Source of the DNA: Inonotus obliquus
Lineage: Eukaryota > Basidiomycota > Agaricomycetes > Hymenochaetales > Hymenochaetaceae
Direction of reading: 5' to 3'
Length of the DNA: 64,000 nucleotides
Assembly (NCBI GenBank): GCA_032164295.1
Contig: JAJHTX010000009.1
Location: 1,550,001 to 1,614,000 of the forward strand
Shown here: one piece after another, positions 11,055-20,877 of the stretch
Position numbering within the stretch: the first letter of the stretch is position 1
Layout of the letters: each line of letters begins with the position of its first letter
The notes under the pieces: model-generated
Told to the model about the DNA's origin: nothing
What the model saw: only the letters and a program-made list of their open reading frames with translations
Database searches by the model: none
Program-made: the position numbers and the translations under genes

Positions 11055-12582
11055 TGTTACGGGTTCGGCGATGCTTTTCTAAGAGTTTCCGGAGCCTACT
11101 CGGTTTTCACAAGCAGGGCAGATTCCCAAGTATACTAGGCGTTGCCTCAGACGCTCTCGTTTAACTGATCAAGTCGGGCCTCAACCTTGTTGACAGGCTA
11201 GTAGGACAAGTACCCAGCTAAACACAGGTAGGTTGCCGTTCGCAAGCTTCTCTAGTCGGTGGACGACTGATCAATCGTTCCACGCCGTAGAGTAAGAGAG
11301 GTTAAGCAGATTAGGTGGTCTTCAGATTAGAAGCTAGATGCCTAAGAGGACTCGATGTACAAGACGATCGAAAGAAAGATAGGGAGCTACGGTCTAAGTC
11401 TACAACTATTTATACCTTTTCCTCATGTTGTGGACGGACCACTTCCTACGCTCCGTAGTTCCTACTCTCGATCTGATTCGTTATTCTAGCTTCCAAACTC
11501 GTCTGGTATTCCCATTGTTCTGCTGCAGATTGACTCATCGACTGCGCCCTGTGCAAGGCGATGACTCGGCGTTGACTCATCTTGACTTGAACTGAATTGA
11601 AACCTATGCTCGGGGTCGGTCTTGTGCTGCGCCCTGTGCATAGAGTGAGTCAGTGAGTGAGTCATTGAATGCGTGTTCGTATGCCATTGGTTTTGCATGG
11701 CTGCGCCGTAGTTAAAGTTCGCTCGTCCGCAGTTGCTCGTGCGTTTAAGGAATTCCGTCGGGGTTCCGTTGTATAGCATCTGGGGCTATGAAGGCTGTGA
11801 TTTGCTTGTCGCCTCGGGACTCTTGTTCGGGGCCGTCAAGTGTGATTCGACATCAGATATCATCGTGGGGAAACCAAGGTGGTTTAACGTATGTGCCTAT
11901 GGCGATGAGTAGCCGTACACTTCGTCGAGTATCGTTCGAAGGTATTCTCCAGCCTAGGTATAGGTCTCCTTGTAGTCGAATAGCTTTGCAGTATGCCCAT
12001 AGTTCCCTGAGTGTGTTTGCAACCCATGCCGCTGTTATCGGTGAGCGGCGGTTTGTAACATAGTCTGCACTGATCTCCACGAATGTGCTTGGGCACTCGA
12101 GTGCTAATATGTCGTGGATTCCTACTATTGTCCAGTGCATCTTTGGTTGCATGCCTATTGCCGTATCCATTGCTATTGTTGACCTCGTGCGATTTCGAAC
12201 GACCTCCGGGGGATTGTGGTATTCTCGATAAGCTGTTGCTCGTTCGCTGGACACATGATATGTCAACATGCCCGTTGCCTCCCGTAGTATTATCTTGTGT
12301 AGGTCTTCGATGATCTGTCGCACTCTTCTGCATTTATAGCAAGCCGTTGGAGGTTGCTGTACTTGCTGCATCGTTTGTGAAGGTTTAGTGTGATCGTCGG
12401 GATTAGCGTTGCTAGCCGATGCTTCTTGATCGTCGGCTTCGGATTGTATTAGATTCGCGTGTTCTCCGCTTCTCGCTGTCGATCCTGATCGTCTCCGGCC
12501 AGTGAAATTAACTGGTCCCATCTGGGGTAGTTTCAATCGGTGTTCCTAATCGAATCAAAATTTCAGCACAATCCTTTCAACA
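11055..12582 (-). mobile_element. LTR-like insertion with internal ORF (copy A)
   Basis: Read on the minus strand it starts TGTTGAAAGG (12582) and ends CCGAACCCGTAACA (11055), the TG...CA ends of an LTR. The flanks share TCCGC, at 11048-11052 on the left (plus two extra bases AG) and 12583-12587 on the right, an imperfect target duplication. An ORF (12521-11853) occupies the first half. A TATA box (TATAAATAG, 11414-11406) lies about 440 bp past its stop, leaving about 360 bp to the end. The same layout, ends and a related protein occur at 51732-53185. No second LTR or pol is present, so it looks like a solo LTR or a compact non-autonomous element. Confidence 0.65.
11853..12521 (-). CDS. Uncharacterised ORF inside LTR-like insertion (copy A)
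   Basis: This is a 222-codon ORF from ATG 12521, the first ATG in a longer open frame. The N-terminal 55 residues are polar (Arg/Ser/Asp/Asn-rich). Residues around 57-80 contain CYKCRR followed by a helix ending LREAT. The same positions are conserved without gaps in the ORF at 51775-52536: C1, C4, R5, L14, R20, E21, T23. Downstream, both have a His-aromatic then Gly-Ile block (HWTIVGIHD here) and a Thr-Ala-rich Trp segment. I do not recognise the family. One Cys pair alone does not establish zinc binding or a nucleic-acid role. Confidence 0.5.
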   Translation of the reverse strand: MGPVNFTGRRRSGSTARSGEHANLIQSEADDQEASASNANPDDHTKPSQTMQQVQQPPTACYKCRRVRQIIEDLHKIILREATGMLTYHVSSERATAYREYHNPPEVVRNRTRSTIAMDTAIGMQPKMHWTIVGIHDILALECPSTFVEISADYVTNRRSPITAAWVANTLRELWAYCKAIRLQGDLYLGWRIPSNDTRRSVRLLIAIGTYVKPPWFPHDDI

Positions 12583-12589
12583 TCCGCAC

Positions 12590-13777
12590 GACGTTCCTGA
12601 AGGTCCATGGCAAATGATTTCGGTCGATTTCATTAGTGAACTCCCTGAATCAAACGGCTACAATGCAATCTGTGTCATCATTGACAAGTTTTTGAAACAG
12701 ATACATGCAGTCCCAACGACGACAAAGATAACGGCTCAAGGAACAGTGAGACTCTACCGAGACAATGTCTTCAGACTACACGGACTCCTGAAAAAGATCG
12801 TCCATGATCGAGGTCCTCAATTCGACGCTGACTTTATGAAGGAACTGTACAAGCTACTTCATATTGAAGGAAACCCGTTGACGGCGTATCATCCTCAAAC
12901 TGACGGACAAACAGAATGAGTTAATCAAGAACTTGAACTGTATTTGAGGATGTACGTTAACCATAGACAATCGGATTGGTCCGAATGGCTAGCTCTTGCT
13001 GAGTTCGTGTACAACAACCGGGAACATTCGTCATCAAAAATGTCTCCTTTCTTTGTTAACACAGGCCTTAATCCTCTAGATCTAGGAACAATTCGTACGA
13101 CGTCAAGCAACCTGTCTACTGAAGAGTTTGCTAAGGAACTTAAGCAAACACATTCTCAAGCGAAAGAAAACCTGGCAAAAGCGAATGATGTTATGAAAAA
13201 GGTGCATGATCGACAGGCAGCTGACGTCGTAGAATATAAGAATGGAGACAAGGTTATGCTAGATGGAAGGAATATCACAACGGTCAGGCCCACTCGAAAG
13301 TTCGCGGACAAATGGTATGGTCCATTCAACGTCACGGAGAAAGTCGGGGCAGCAGCGTACAAACTCAAGCTGCCGAAGACGTAGAAGAAAGTACACCCAG
13401 TCTTCAACGAAGTGATTCTTGAACTGTACATTGAACCGACTTTTGAAGGACAAAAGAAACCACCGCCGCCTCCACCAGAACTCATTGACGGTAAAGAAGA
13501 GTATGAAGTCGACGAAATTCTTGACTCACATGAACACCGGAGAAAGCTTCAATTCCTCGTCAAGTGGAAAGGGTACAATGAAGCGACATGGGAACCACGT
13601 GAGAACCTCGTTCCGAACTCTGACGAGGCTATCGACGACTTCTACAAAAAACACCCTGGCGCTCCTCAAGCTTTCGCCGCACGTCTAGGTATCTTGACAT
13701 TTAAGCCGATCTTTCGCTACACTGAACCGGATCATTCACATGGTTGGTCGGGATGCCCAACCTTGAAGGGGGGGTAA
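12590..13777 (+). pseudogene. gypsy integrase core and chromodomain
   Basis: A single frame, interrupted by TGA (12917-12919) and TAG (13382-13384), encodes the integrase core: Asp in SVDFI, Asp in VHDRGPQFD, Glu in HPQTDGQTE. The integrase C-terminal domain follows (GDKVMLDGRNI, KFADKWYGPF). A chromodomain is at about 13499-13640 (YEVDEILDSHEHRRK, VKWKGY, TWEPRENL). The first stop lies where relatives have Arg (CGA) and the second where they have Trp (TGG). The chromodomain makes this a chromovirus, a lineage that targets insertion through chromatin marks. Confidence 0.92.
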
Positions 13778-14187
13778 TGTTATGACATCTTTCCCATTTC
13801 CTTTTATACGGCCTTTCTTTCTTTTTTGTTGACACATATTTACATTCCTTCAATCACATTCCTTACTTAATACACATTCCTTCAATCACATTCTTTACTT
13901 AATACATACCGGTAAAGAGTAATACCGGAGGCTACGATCGATATGGGCTTAATTCTGCGATTCTACCGCTTCTTCCAATTAACAATACTTCTGCGATTCT
14001 ACCGCTTCTTACTTCTCTTCGGACCACGGTACTTCTGCCGTCCTATCTACGCCTGCGGTTCCAACAAAGTATGAGCCTTCTGCGATTCGACAAGGCTAAG
14101 AACGATTGAGAACTGGTCCTGCATACGTTTAGCCAGACTTCTGCGCCAATACCGAATCACCAATCCCTACGCCCGTCTTCCATCACA
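13778..14187 (+). repeat. 3' LTR of the gypsy element
   Basis: It begins TGTTATG directly after the G-rich polypurine tract and ends CATCACA, giving an imperfect inverted end (TGTTATG / CATCACA). A TATA-like TTTTATACGG is near 13802. Internal direct repeats are visible: ACATTCCTTCAATCACATTC occurs twice (about 13841 and 13874), and TCTGCGATTCTACCGCTTCT occurs twice (about 13956 and 13989). The 5' LTR is missing, so the target duplication cannot be tested. Confidence 0.7.
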
Positions 14188-15731
14188 GTACCGAACCACC
14201 AGACTTCGATACCGATGATACCAATACCGTACCATCCACCCATCCTGATACCGACGCTTAATAGTCCACGTTCGACAGCCCATACCAGAGGAAAAGGCCC
14301 ACAAAGCTGCGATCGGTATGCCATACGTTGCTGCGAAGAGTTGGATCATGGTCGAAGCTCCAAGTCCGACGGTATGCCCTTCTGAACCGCCATACATCGA
14401 TACCGACGATACCGGTGTTGATACCAATGGTCCGCTCTGGTACCGGAGTTCATAACGTGTGCTAGGTCGAGACCACGCCCTCGGAGATCTACGTCGAGAG
14501 GAAGGTTGGGAAATGAATCAAGTCCGCCGTACGCTGCTTCGATCTCGGAGGAGGCCATCGATCCGACTCGGAGGGGAAGCCAAGCAATGCCCAGTCGAGT
14601 CAGGCAACGCGTACCGATCGATATTGAGGGGCTAGAGCGATCTCGTTGATGCTCAGGGACGATCCCAGGGTACTGATTGGTACCGAGCGGTAGAGTACTC
14701 CATTGCCAAGGTTGGGTTGTACCGACACGTCAACATCGGAGCACGCCGTCCGATCGATCGGTAGACGCCCAGACTGACGCCGCACGGATCATGATACCGA
14801 AACAAAGGTAAATCAGGATGACGTGCTTCTCCTACGACAGGGACATCGCCAGGAGCGCCCATGCGGTAGCTTGAGACACGTCCTTATCTTAGTGCTGGTC
14901 GATGTCGGTATCGCCGCCCTACCTCGGTATCACTCGTCGTGAGTTTTCATTGGGTTCTTGTCTCGTCCCACCCTATTCTTAGCTACCCCCTGATAAAACT
15001 TCTTATTCATTCATCATCTTATGTTTCCCCTGATTATAATTTTACATTTAATTCGACTTTATATTCCATTTCTTGTACCGGATTACGGTACAATTCGACT
15101 TGTAAAAACCCCCCATTTGGTATCTTGAATGGCTACGGTATTATGGTATTTATAGCCTGCATGTTCTACTGTAGCAAACCAGCTAATCTGAGAGGAACTT
15201 CCAGAGTGAAGGTCCGGGTTTTGCTCATCTTGTTCAAGTCCCCGTTTGTTCGTCTCGTCTCGTAGTCACCGGTATCGATACCGGTAGTCATTGTTATCGT
15301 CTTCGTTGCCCTCGTCTCTCGTCTCACGACCAGTCCCATCAGAAACACCTCCTCAGCTCGCCTTCTCTACTGCTTCGTTCTCTCTACCGTGATACCGGAC
15401 ACCAGACGACTCGGTATCAACGGATTTGTCTCGGTATTGATCGCCTCCTGATACCTCTCCTCTTGAGCGGTCACCTATAGCCTCCTGTATTCATCAATCC
15501 AGCCAGGCCCTACTATTCTCTCTTGACGACTTGTCTGTGACTGTACGACTTAGTACCGCCACGTACCAGCCCTCCCAACGCATCTAAATTGTACCCCCCT
15601 CGTCCGGTACTTCTGATACCGGCCGCGATCTCGCACATTCACTGGCTTAGCTAATTACAATCTATAACAACTTTATCCTGTCATTTCCCTCTTATTCTTT
15701 TCCCATTTTCTTATTCTTCCTTTTCTCATCA

Positions 15732-16069
15732 TGTGACTTATATGCTTTGTGCAAAATACAATTTGCACAAAGCGTTCTTTGTTTACCTTTGTTTACTTCT
15801 GTACAGTTTATGTAATACTTTCCTGCAACCCAGGTGTATATAAGGCTGGACCCGAGAGTTAGGGTTTTCCCACTTTCTTGTTCTAGTACTATCACCTTCG
15901 TTGCAGATAAGTCATACTCCCCTTGTATATTAAATAAGATGCTCAATCAAGTACTATCACCTTCGTTGCAGACTCAGGTCTTTTGTGACTAAGTGGTAGC
16001 TTGCTTTCTTGTGACCGTTGATATCTCTGATCTGTGTGATCGATGTCTCTGACAGCGCAAAGCATAACA
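15732..16069 (+). repeat. Solo LTR, 338 bp, with 5 bp target duplication
   Basis: The sequence starts TGTGACTTATATGC and ends GCATAACA, and is flanked by CATCA on both sides (15727-15731 and 16070-16074), a classic 5 bp LTR duplication. TATATAAGG lies near 15837. A 22 bp block, GTACTATCACCTTCGTTGCAGA, is repeated at about 15885 and 15953. This repeated post-TATA architecture resembles the copia LTR at the window start, but the sequences differ, so it is another family. No coding remains: internal recombination left one LTR. Confidence 0.82.
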
Positions 16070-16353
16070 CATCAGGCCTAGGATCCTAACACCAAGACCA
16101 AGTGACCAACTACAATGAGGAATGTATAAGTACTTAATTACGTAGATTTGCTGAATATGATCATTTTGTCACCTTAGATGGTGATCAACCGGCCGAATCT
16201 TCTACATATCACTAAGACTTTCCTGCCCTTGGAAAATTCTACTAACTCGTAGACTAACAGTAGTTAGTTTGGAAAAGACCTTGACCACTTTGCATCGCTG
16301 GTCTCCGAGATCGAGAGAATCCACTTCACGTGTGACTTCATCCTGAGCAATGT

Positions 16354-17110
16354 CTAGTGGCAAAGGATCCAGTAGCAACTTCTGAAGTTCTGGAAGTGAT
16401 TCAGATTTCGATAGTAGTAAGCCATGTTTGTATAGAAGAGAGCTCCTGTCCGTCCTATTCTTACAGAGCTATGTATAACAACTGGTGGATTTGGGTGGGA
16501 TCTGTTGGATCCACTATCAGTCTCGCAGTTGACCGCTGCTACATGCTTTGCGAACTTGAGTGGTAATTCCTTATTCTCTCCTTCCGGTACACCATGATCT
16601 TCCCAAATAGAGAACAGAAGATGCCTGAAGAAAATATGTTTGCTATTTTCCATATTGGTATCTTGTCCATCGCAATGAACAAGCGGTACGGTGCATTCGA
16701 TGAAACCTTCCTGAGACCGATCAACCTCTTTCTCGAGCAAGAGCAATAAATCAAGCTCATTGCTGTCTTTCAGAGCACGTACAACCATACTTTCACCCAC
16801 TTCGGAAGGTAGAATACAAGTCAGCACCAGTTACGATAAGCCGAACTAGGGTGCGAAGACAGTAAATGGCATAGACCCGATGGAATCCCATTCCTCAAGT
16901 CCCGAGTGTGGTTGCACCAACCTGGAAAAACAGTAATAGAAGGTTGTGCAAGGTGTTTATCCTACAAGCTGCATTGCAATCCATCACTGTCCACCATGCA
17001 GTCCAGTTGGCATTCAAATACCTTCCTCCCATGTATAGTCAGACTACCTGGTGTTCCGGACCTCGTTTTGGATAATGGAGAAGGAACGGAGTCCAAAATT
17101 TGTCCAAATA
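16354..17110 (-). pseudogene. Protein tyrosine phosphatase pseudogene
   Basis: Scattered minus-strand fragments match the intact phosphatase at 31099-32277 in order: a YLNASW segment, a Trp-rich segment and a Thr-Leu-His-Asn block (about 16960-17050), CLRTLV (about 16850), and the active-site region HSSVRIGRTG (about 16470). The catalytic Cys of HCxxGxxR is a Ser and the following residues are altered; frames are broken by stops. It is a decayed paralogue, apparently full length in origin, lying immediately downstream of the trehalose gene. No function is expected. Confidence 0.75.
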
Positions 17111-17348
17111 TAGAAAGGTGCCGTGACTATAAATTTCAAATTGTGAGAATTGTGAGTAAGAACTCCCTAATCGGATTTATTTCATCAACTAACTTCTTTC
17201 TTGTGGGGTACTATCGACAGGCAAATTCATAATCCTACAAGTACTATACATAAAATTACATCGACAAGGAGAGTATGCATTTCGTGTGTATTCATGTCTA
17301 CTAGTGAAAGTCCATATACCAAAGTTTTTCTCCTCATCGGAGATTAGA

Positions 17349-20300
17349 TCATTTCGCACTCGCAAGTTCCTTCAAAACATCGCGCACTTCTCTTGGGTCA
17401 ATAGTCCACTTTGCGTCCGTCCCGGGACCCATAGAACCCGAACTGACAGTCTCAGCATACTCCAACTCATTCAGCCTCCTTAGTAACTTCTCGTCTCCAC
17501 TCACTGCCAGGACAAAGTCTATTCCCAAATCGGAGTCGGGGTCGAGGACATTTGAGGCATCTGAGTCAATTGCTAGACCCATCCAGAGTGCTCGGGGTAA
17601 GGAGGCGTGGGCAGCGCGCGCAGGTCCACCTGGGGCGAGGATCGCCCCGACAGCGGAGGAACGAGAGACGTTATTTGGGAGGACAAGGAAGGCGTTTTCA
17701 CCTGGAATTATGCGCAGGCCGTACTTCTCACCCAAACTGATAAAAAACCCATGAGTAATCAGCAGGCAACAAAAGAAATGCTTTACAGACCTGTCGAAGA
17801 TGTGATTCTGAGCCTCCGCAGCTTGTCGGCGCGCCCACTGACGTTCCGCCACCGATTCGGACTGGTTCGTCCAGAAACGCCATACGATGGACGCTTCGCG
17901 CTCCTCAATGAGGCTTCCCGGCGTACGTTCCGCGAACTATCGGAACGACATCAGAGACATTCATGTAATACGTATGAGCTCGCAGTAAAGTTTAACTTAC
18001 GTATTGGAGCATTTCGACGCATGGTGTCTTCCACGATAAGTTGAAGTTCGATACAGTGTTGATCCATGGCTGGTCAACGCCATTGATCGTACGAGGCTTG
18101 AGAAAACATCCATTCTCAGCACTACAAATGAGAAAGAAGACAAGCGTTATGTCTGAAGTCGAATTCCAGGTGTACAGATAAGGCCTACCATAATCCGATA
18201 TTCGGCACGCGCTCTGCGATCTTTTCAAGCGCGCCACCAATCGGCAACCCACTAAGCAACCAAACCTCATTTCTCTCATCCTTTGCAAGGGAATTTAGGA
18301 CATCAAGCGCTTCCTGGGGTGGATCAAACTCCCTACAACGAGGATCACGTAGCCATAGCGTCCCCTCAAAGTCGATTAGCAATAGCCTACGAAGCGCATG
18401 ACGGTATCTTGGCAAGACTCGCACAATATCAAGCGGCGGCGCACCACGATCATCGTCTGCGTTTTCAGTCTCCACAGCCTTCTGGTGCTCCATATGTACA
18501 CGGAGGCAGCGCGTTAAGAACGCGCTCACGAACGCTTGCGCAGTCTGGGTGACTACATGCGCATGGAGGTCGCGCCAGCGAGAGCGACACTCAGCGTCTG
18601 ACATCGTCAATGCGGAATGAATTGCTTGAGCGGTCATGCGACTGTCCCATGGATTGACGGGTAGACATGCGCGGAAGCCGCTGTAGCTGTAGGAGCCCGT
18701 GAACTCGCTTAATATCAAAGGTCTCGCGTGGCCCTCCTGGCAGACAACAAACTCATGCGTACGGAGCGCCATACCTTCGCGGAGGGAGGTGACAAGGAAT
18801 GCATCTGCTGCGGTGAGGAGAGCAAGGTACTGTGGGAACGTGATCTCGTCTGTATGCAAGAAAACGACGGGTTGATAAGTCAATGTCGAGAATCGCGAAT
18901 TGATACGGCCAACGAGGTCGACGACGTTCCCTTGCAACTCGTTCTCCATAGTCGTCGACAGTGCGACTTGGATAAGGACGACCTTGCCTTGAAACTCCGG
19001 GTACTTCTCAAGGAAGAGTTCGAAGGCCTTGAGTTTCTGCCTCATACCCGCTATCTCGTCGAGCTTGTCCCTCCCGACGATCATCTTGAGGCCTGCATAT
19101 CGATCATGTAAATGTTTCACCCATTCTGCAACCTCGGGATCCTTCCGCCGGATATTGAGCGCCTTGACATCAATACCCATCGGGAACACCGCAACATCTA
19201 CAAAGCGCGTCTCCGTCTGGATACCCTTCGGGACGGACTCGAGAGATAGAATGCGGGAAACGGTCTGTCGGAAGTGACGAGCAAAATTCGCGGTTTGGAA
19301 GCCAACCAGATCCGCAGATAGTATGCCCCTAACAAGCTGCTCTCGAGTAGAAAGACATCGGAAGATCTCTGAAGAAGGGAATGCGACGTGCATGAAAAAT
19401 CCAATGGGTGCGTTAGGCAGTTTAGCTCGCAGCATGGATGGAAGGAGCATTAAGTGGTAGTCATTCACCCAAACTGTAGATATGTGATTAGAAACACAGA
19501 AATGAAACAAGGGAATCATATTCACTAATATCCCCTTCCTCATAGTTTGCAACGATCGCGTCCGCGAACCTCTGGTTGACCGACAGATACTGGTTCCACG
19601 TCTCGGCGTAAAAGCTCTTAACTTTCGGTGCATCAGGAACAGCATAGTGCAGACAGGGCCAAAGGACCTGATGGCAGAACCCATCGTAGCACTTTGAAAA
19701 TTCTTCGTCAGGGATCCAAACAGGTAGACTCTGCGCCTCGATGCGCATCCGTTGATCTATATCTGCGCGGAGTTCCGGACCGCAACTATCCGTCTGCGTA
19801 CCGAGAACACCAACCCAAAGTTTGCGACGCAGTCGATCATGAACACTATTAACCGCGTTGTAGAGTCCTCCATTGCAACGAGGGTTGGAGTCGATGTGCC
19901 ATTTTGTCTCAAGCGTCGCGTTAGTACTAGGGTGTCTGGATGCTGAACGGGATGTCCGCCGTAGACGAGGCTGTAGCCGGTCCGGACCCGGAGGGGAGCG
20001 TCGAGTTGACTTGTCACCACCGAGTGCATGCACGGCAGCTGCGAGCGGGTTGTTGAAAGAACTGAACGGGTTGGCAATTTCTTGGCCCGGAGATGGAAGG
20101 CTGGGTGTATGCGCTCTAGACTGCACAGCAGAGATTCGATGAGCAGACTAAGCGAGGGACAGAGCATGAAATATCGCACCTTATCCGTAAGATCCTGGAC
20201 GATGCTCCTGGGTGGCGCAATGGGGACAGAGAACTGGCGACCGAACGCTGGAGGTTTCGGAATAGGCGTGCGAGGACTTGTAGCACCAGACAATATCGCT

Positions 20301-20523
20301 TGGGACCCCGCTCTGGTCGCATTCAATTCCGGTCGGGTCGGCGTTAAGGGTATGGATACCGTGTGCGTCGGCGTCGATGCACCAGAACCTTCGCCGAGGA
20401 CGACTGTCTCTGGCAGAAACAGAGATGCAATGACCACTCTATGTGCTAATCGTAGTCATTACTTGTTAGACGTTATTGACTTCTTTCCCTAGAGGTGTAA
20501 TACATACTTCGAAACGAGCTCAT
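17349..20523 (-). CDS. Trehalose-phosphate synthase/phosphatase-family regulatory subunit (Tps3/Tsl1-like)
   Basis: About seven exons. Clear introns are 19474-19525, 18122-18188, 17937-18000 and 17737-17790, with others near 20440-20515 and 20130-20185. The N-terminal start (MSSFR then VIASLFLPETVV) and a Ser/Pro/Arg-rich linker precede a GT20 glycosyltransferase domain (VWVNDYHLMLLP, FFMHVAFPSSEIFR, GRDKLDEI, SLREGMALRTHEF). A C-terminal HAD phosphatase-like domain follows (ERTPGSLIEEREASIVWRF). The HAD nucleophile motif reads DFEGTLW rather than DxDGT, and the late acidic motif is degraded (SGDEKLL). It is therefore probably a non-catalytic regulatory partner of the cytosolic trehalose synthase complex rather than an active Tps2. 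Start and first exon are the least certain parts. Confidence 0.85.
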
Positions 20524-20877
20524 TGTCAGCGACGGCAATGGCGAGGATAAGGGAAGGGAGATGGCGACGGTTAGGGAGAAGGTGCAGAAATCTCTGTGCG
20601 TTGACGCATATAGTCAGTCTATGACGCACATTATATATACGTTATATTATAAAATATTCTTTATTTACCACGATGCTGGCACCGAAGATTCTCCCTCCAA
20701 ACGCATCGATGGTATTCAAACGTTCGCTGCACCTTACTGTTTCAGTCCATCGCGTTGAGAAATAAGTCCTCAGAATTACCAAGCGTTCACTATCGATGGA
20801 AATTGAAGAAGGGAAGAGGCCGGAAACAAAAGGAGTCCCGTCCAACTCTATGCAATACAGTAATATGTACAATATAT

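Larger units (their letters stand above)
8567..14187 (+). mobile_element. 5'-truncated Ty3/gypsy chromovirus
   Basis: Gag with a CCHC knuckle, aspartic protease, reverse transcriptase, integrase and chromodomain appear in Ty3/gypsy order on the plus strand, followed by a polypurine tract (AAGGGGGGG near 13767) and a 3' LTR. The 5' LTR and gag start are missing: homology to the host inverted-repeat element runs right up to 8566. RNase H and the integrase zinc finger are largely deleted around 11015-11054, and a 1.5 kb LTR-like insertion sits at the same point. Several stops and one 10 bp duplication break the reading frames, so the copy is inactive. Confidence 0.9.
7248..15643 (-). mobile_element. 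Inverted-repeat element, copy 2, carrying a gypsy element
   Basis: This is an inverted copy of the element at 4459-7176. The B half is 7248-8566 and the A half is 14211-15643, ending CTCGCACATTCAC. Between the halves lies the Ty3/gypsy sequence. Copy 1 joins the same two points directly (5890/5891) but lacks about 23 bp present here next to the gypsy LTR (14188-14210). Copy 1 is therefore not a perfect empty site, and small deletions have occurred in one or both copies. No transposase of its own is visible. Confidence 0.65.

Noticed and set aside
15692..15946. Minus-strand frame in the solo LTR
   Set aside because: It lies across the LTR and its flank, has low complexity and no homology that I can see.
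20642..20700. Asn-Lys-Glu-Tyr-Phe-Ile C-terminus for the PP6 gene
   Set aside because: It resembles the family ending, but a 52 bp intron with a good branch site gives a nearer ending in Tyr-Phe-Val at 20878, and no splice in the right phase reaches the distal one.
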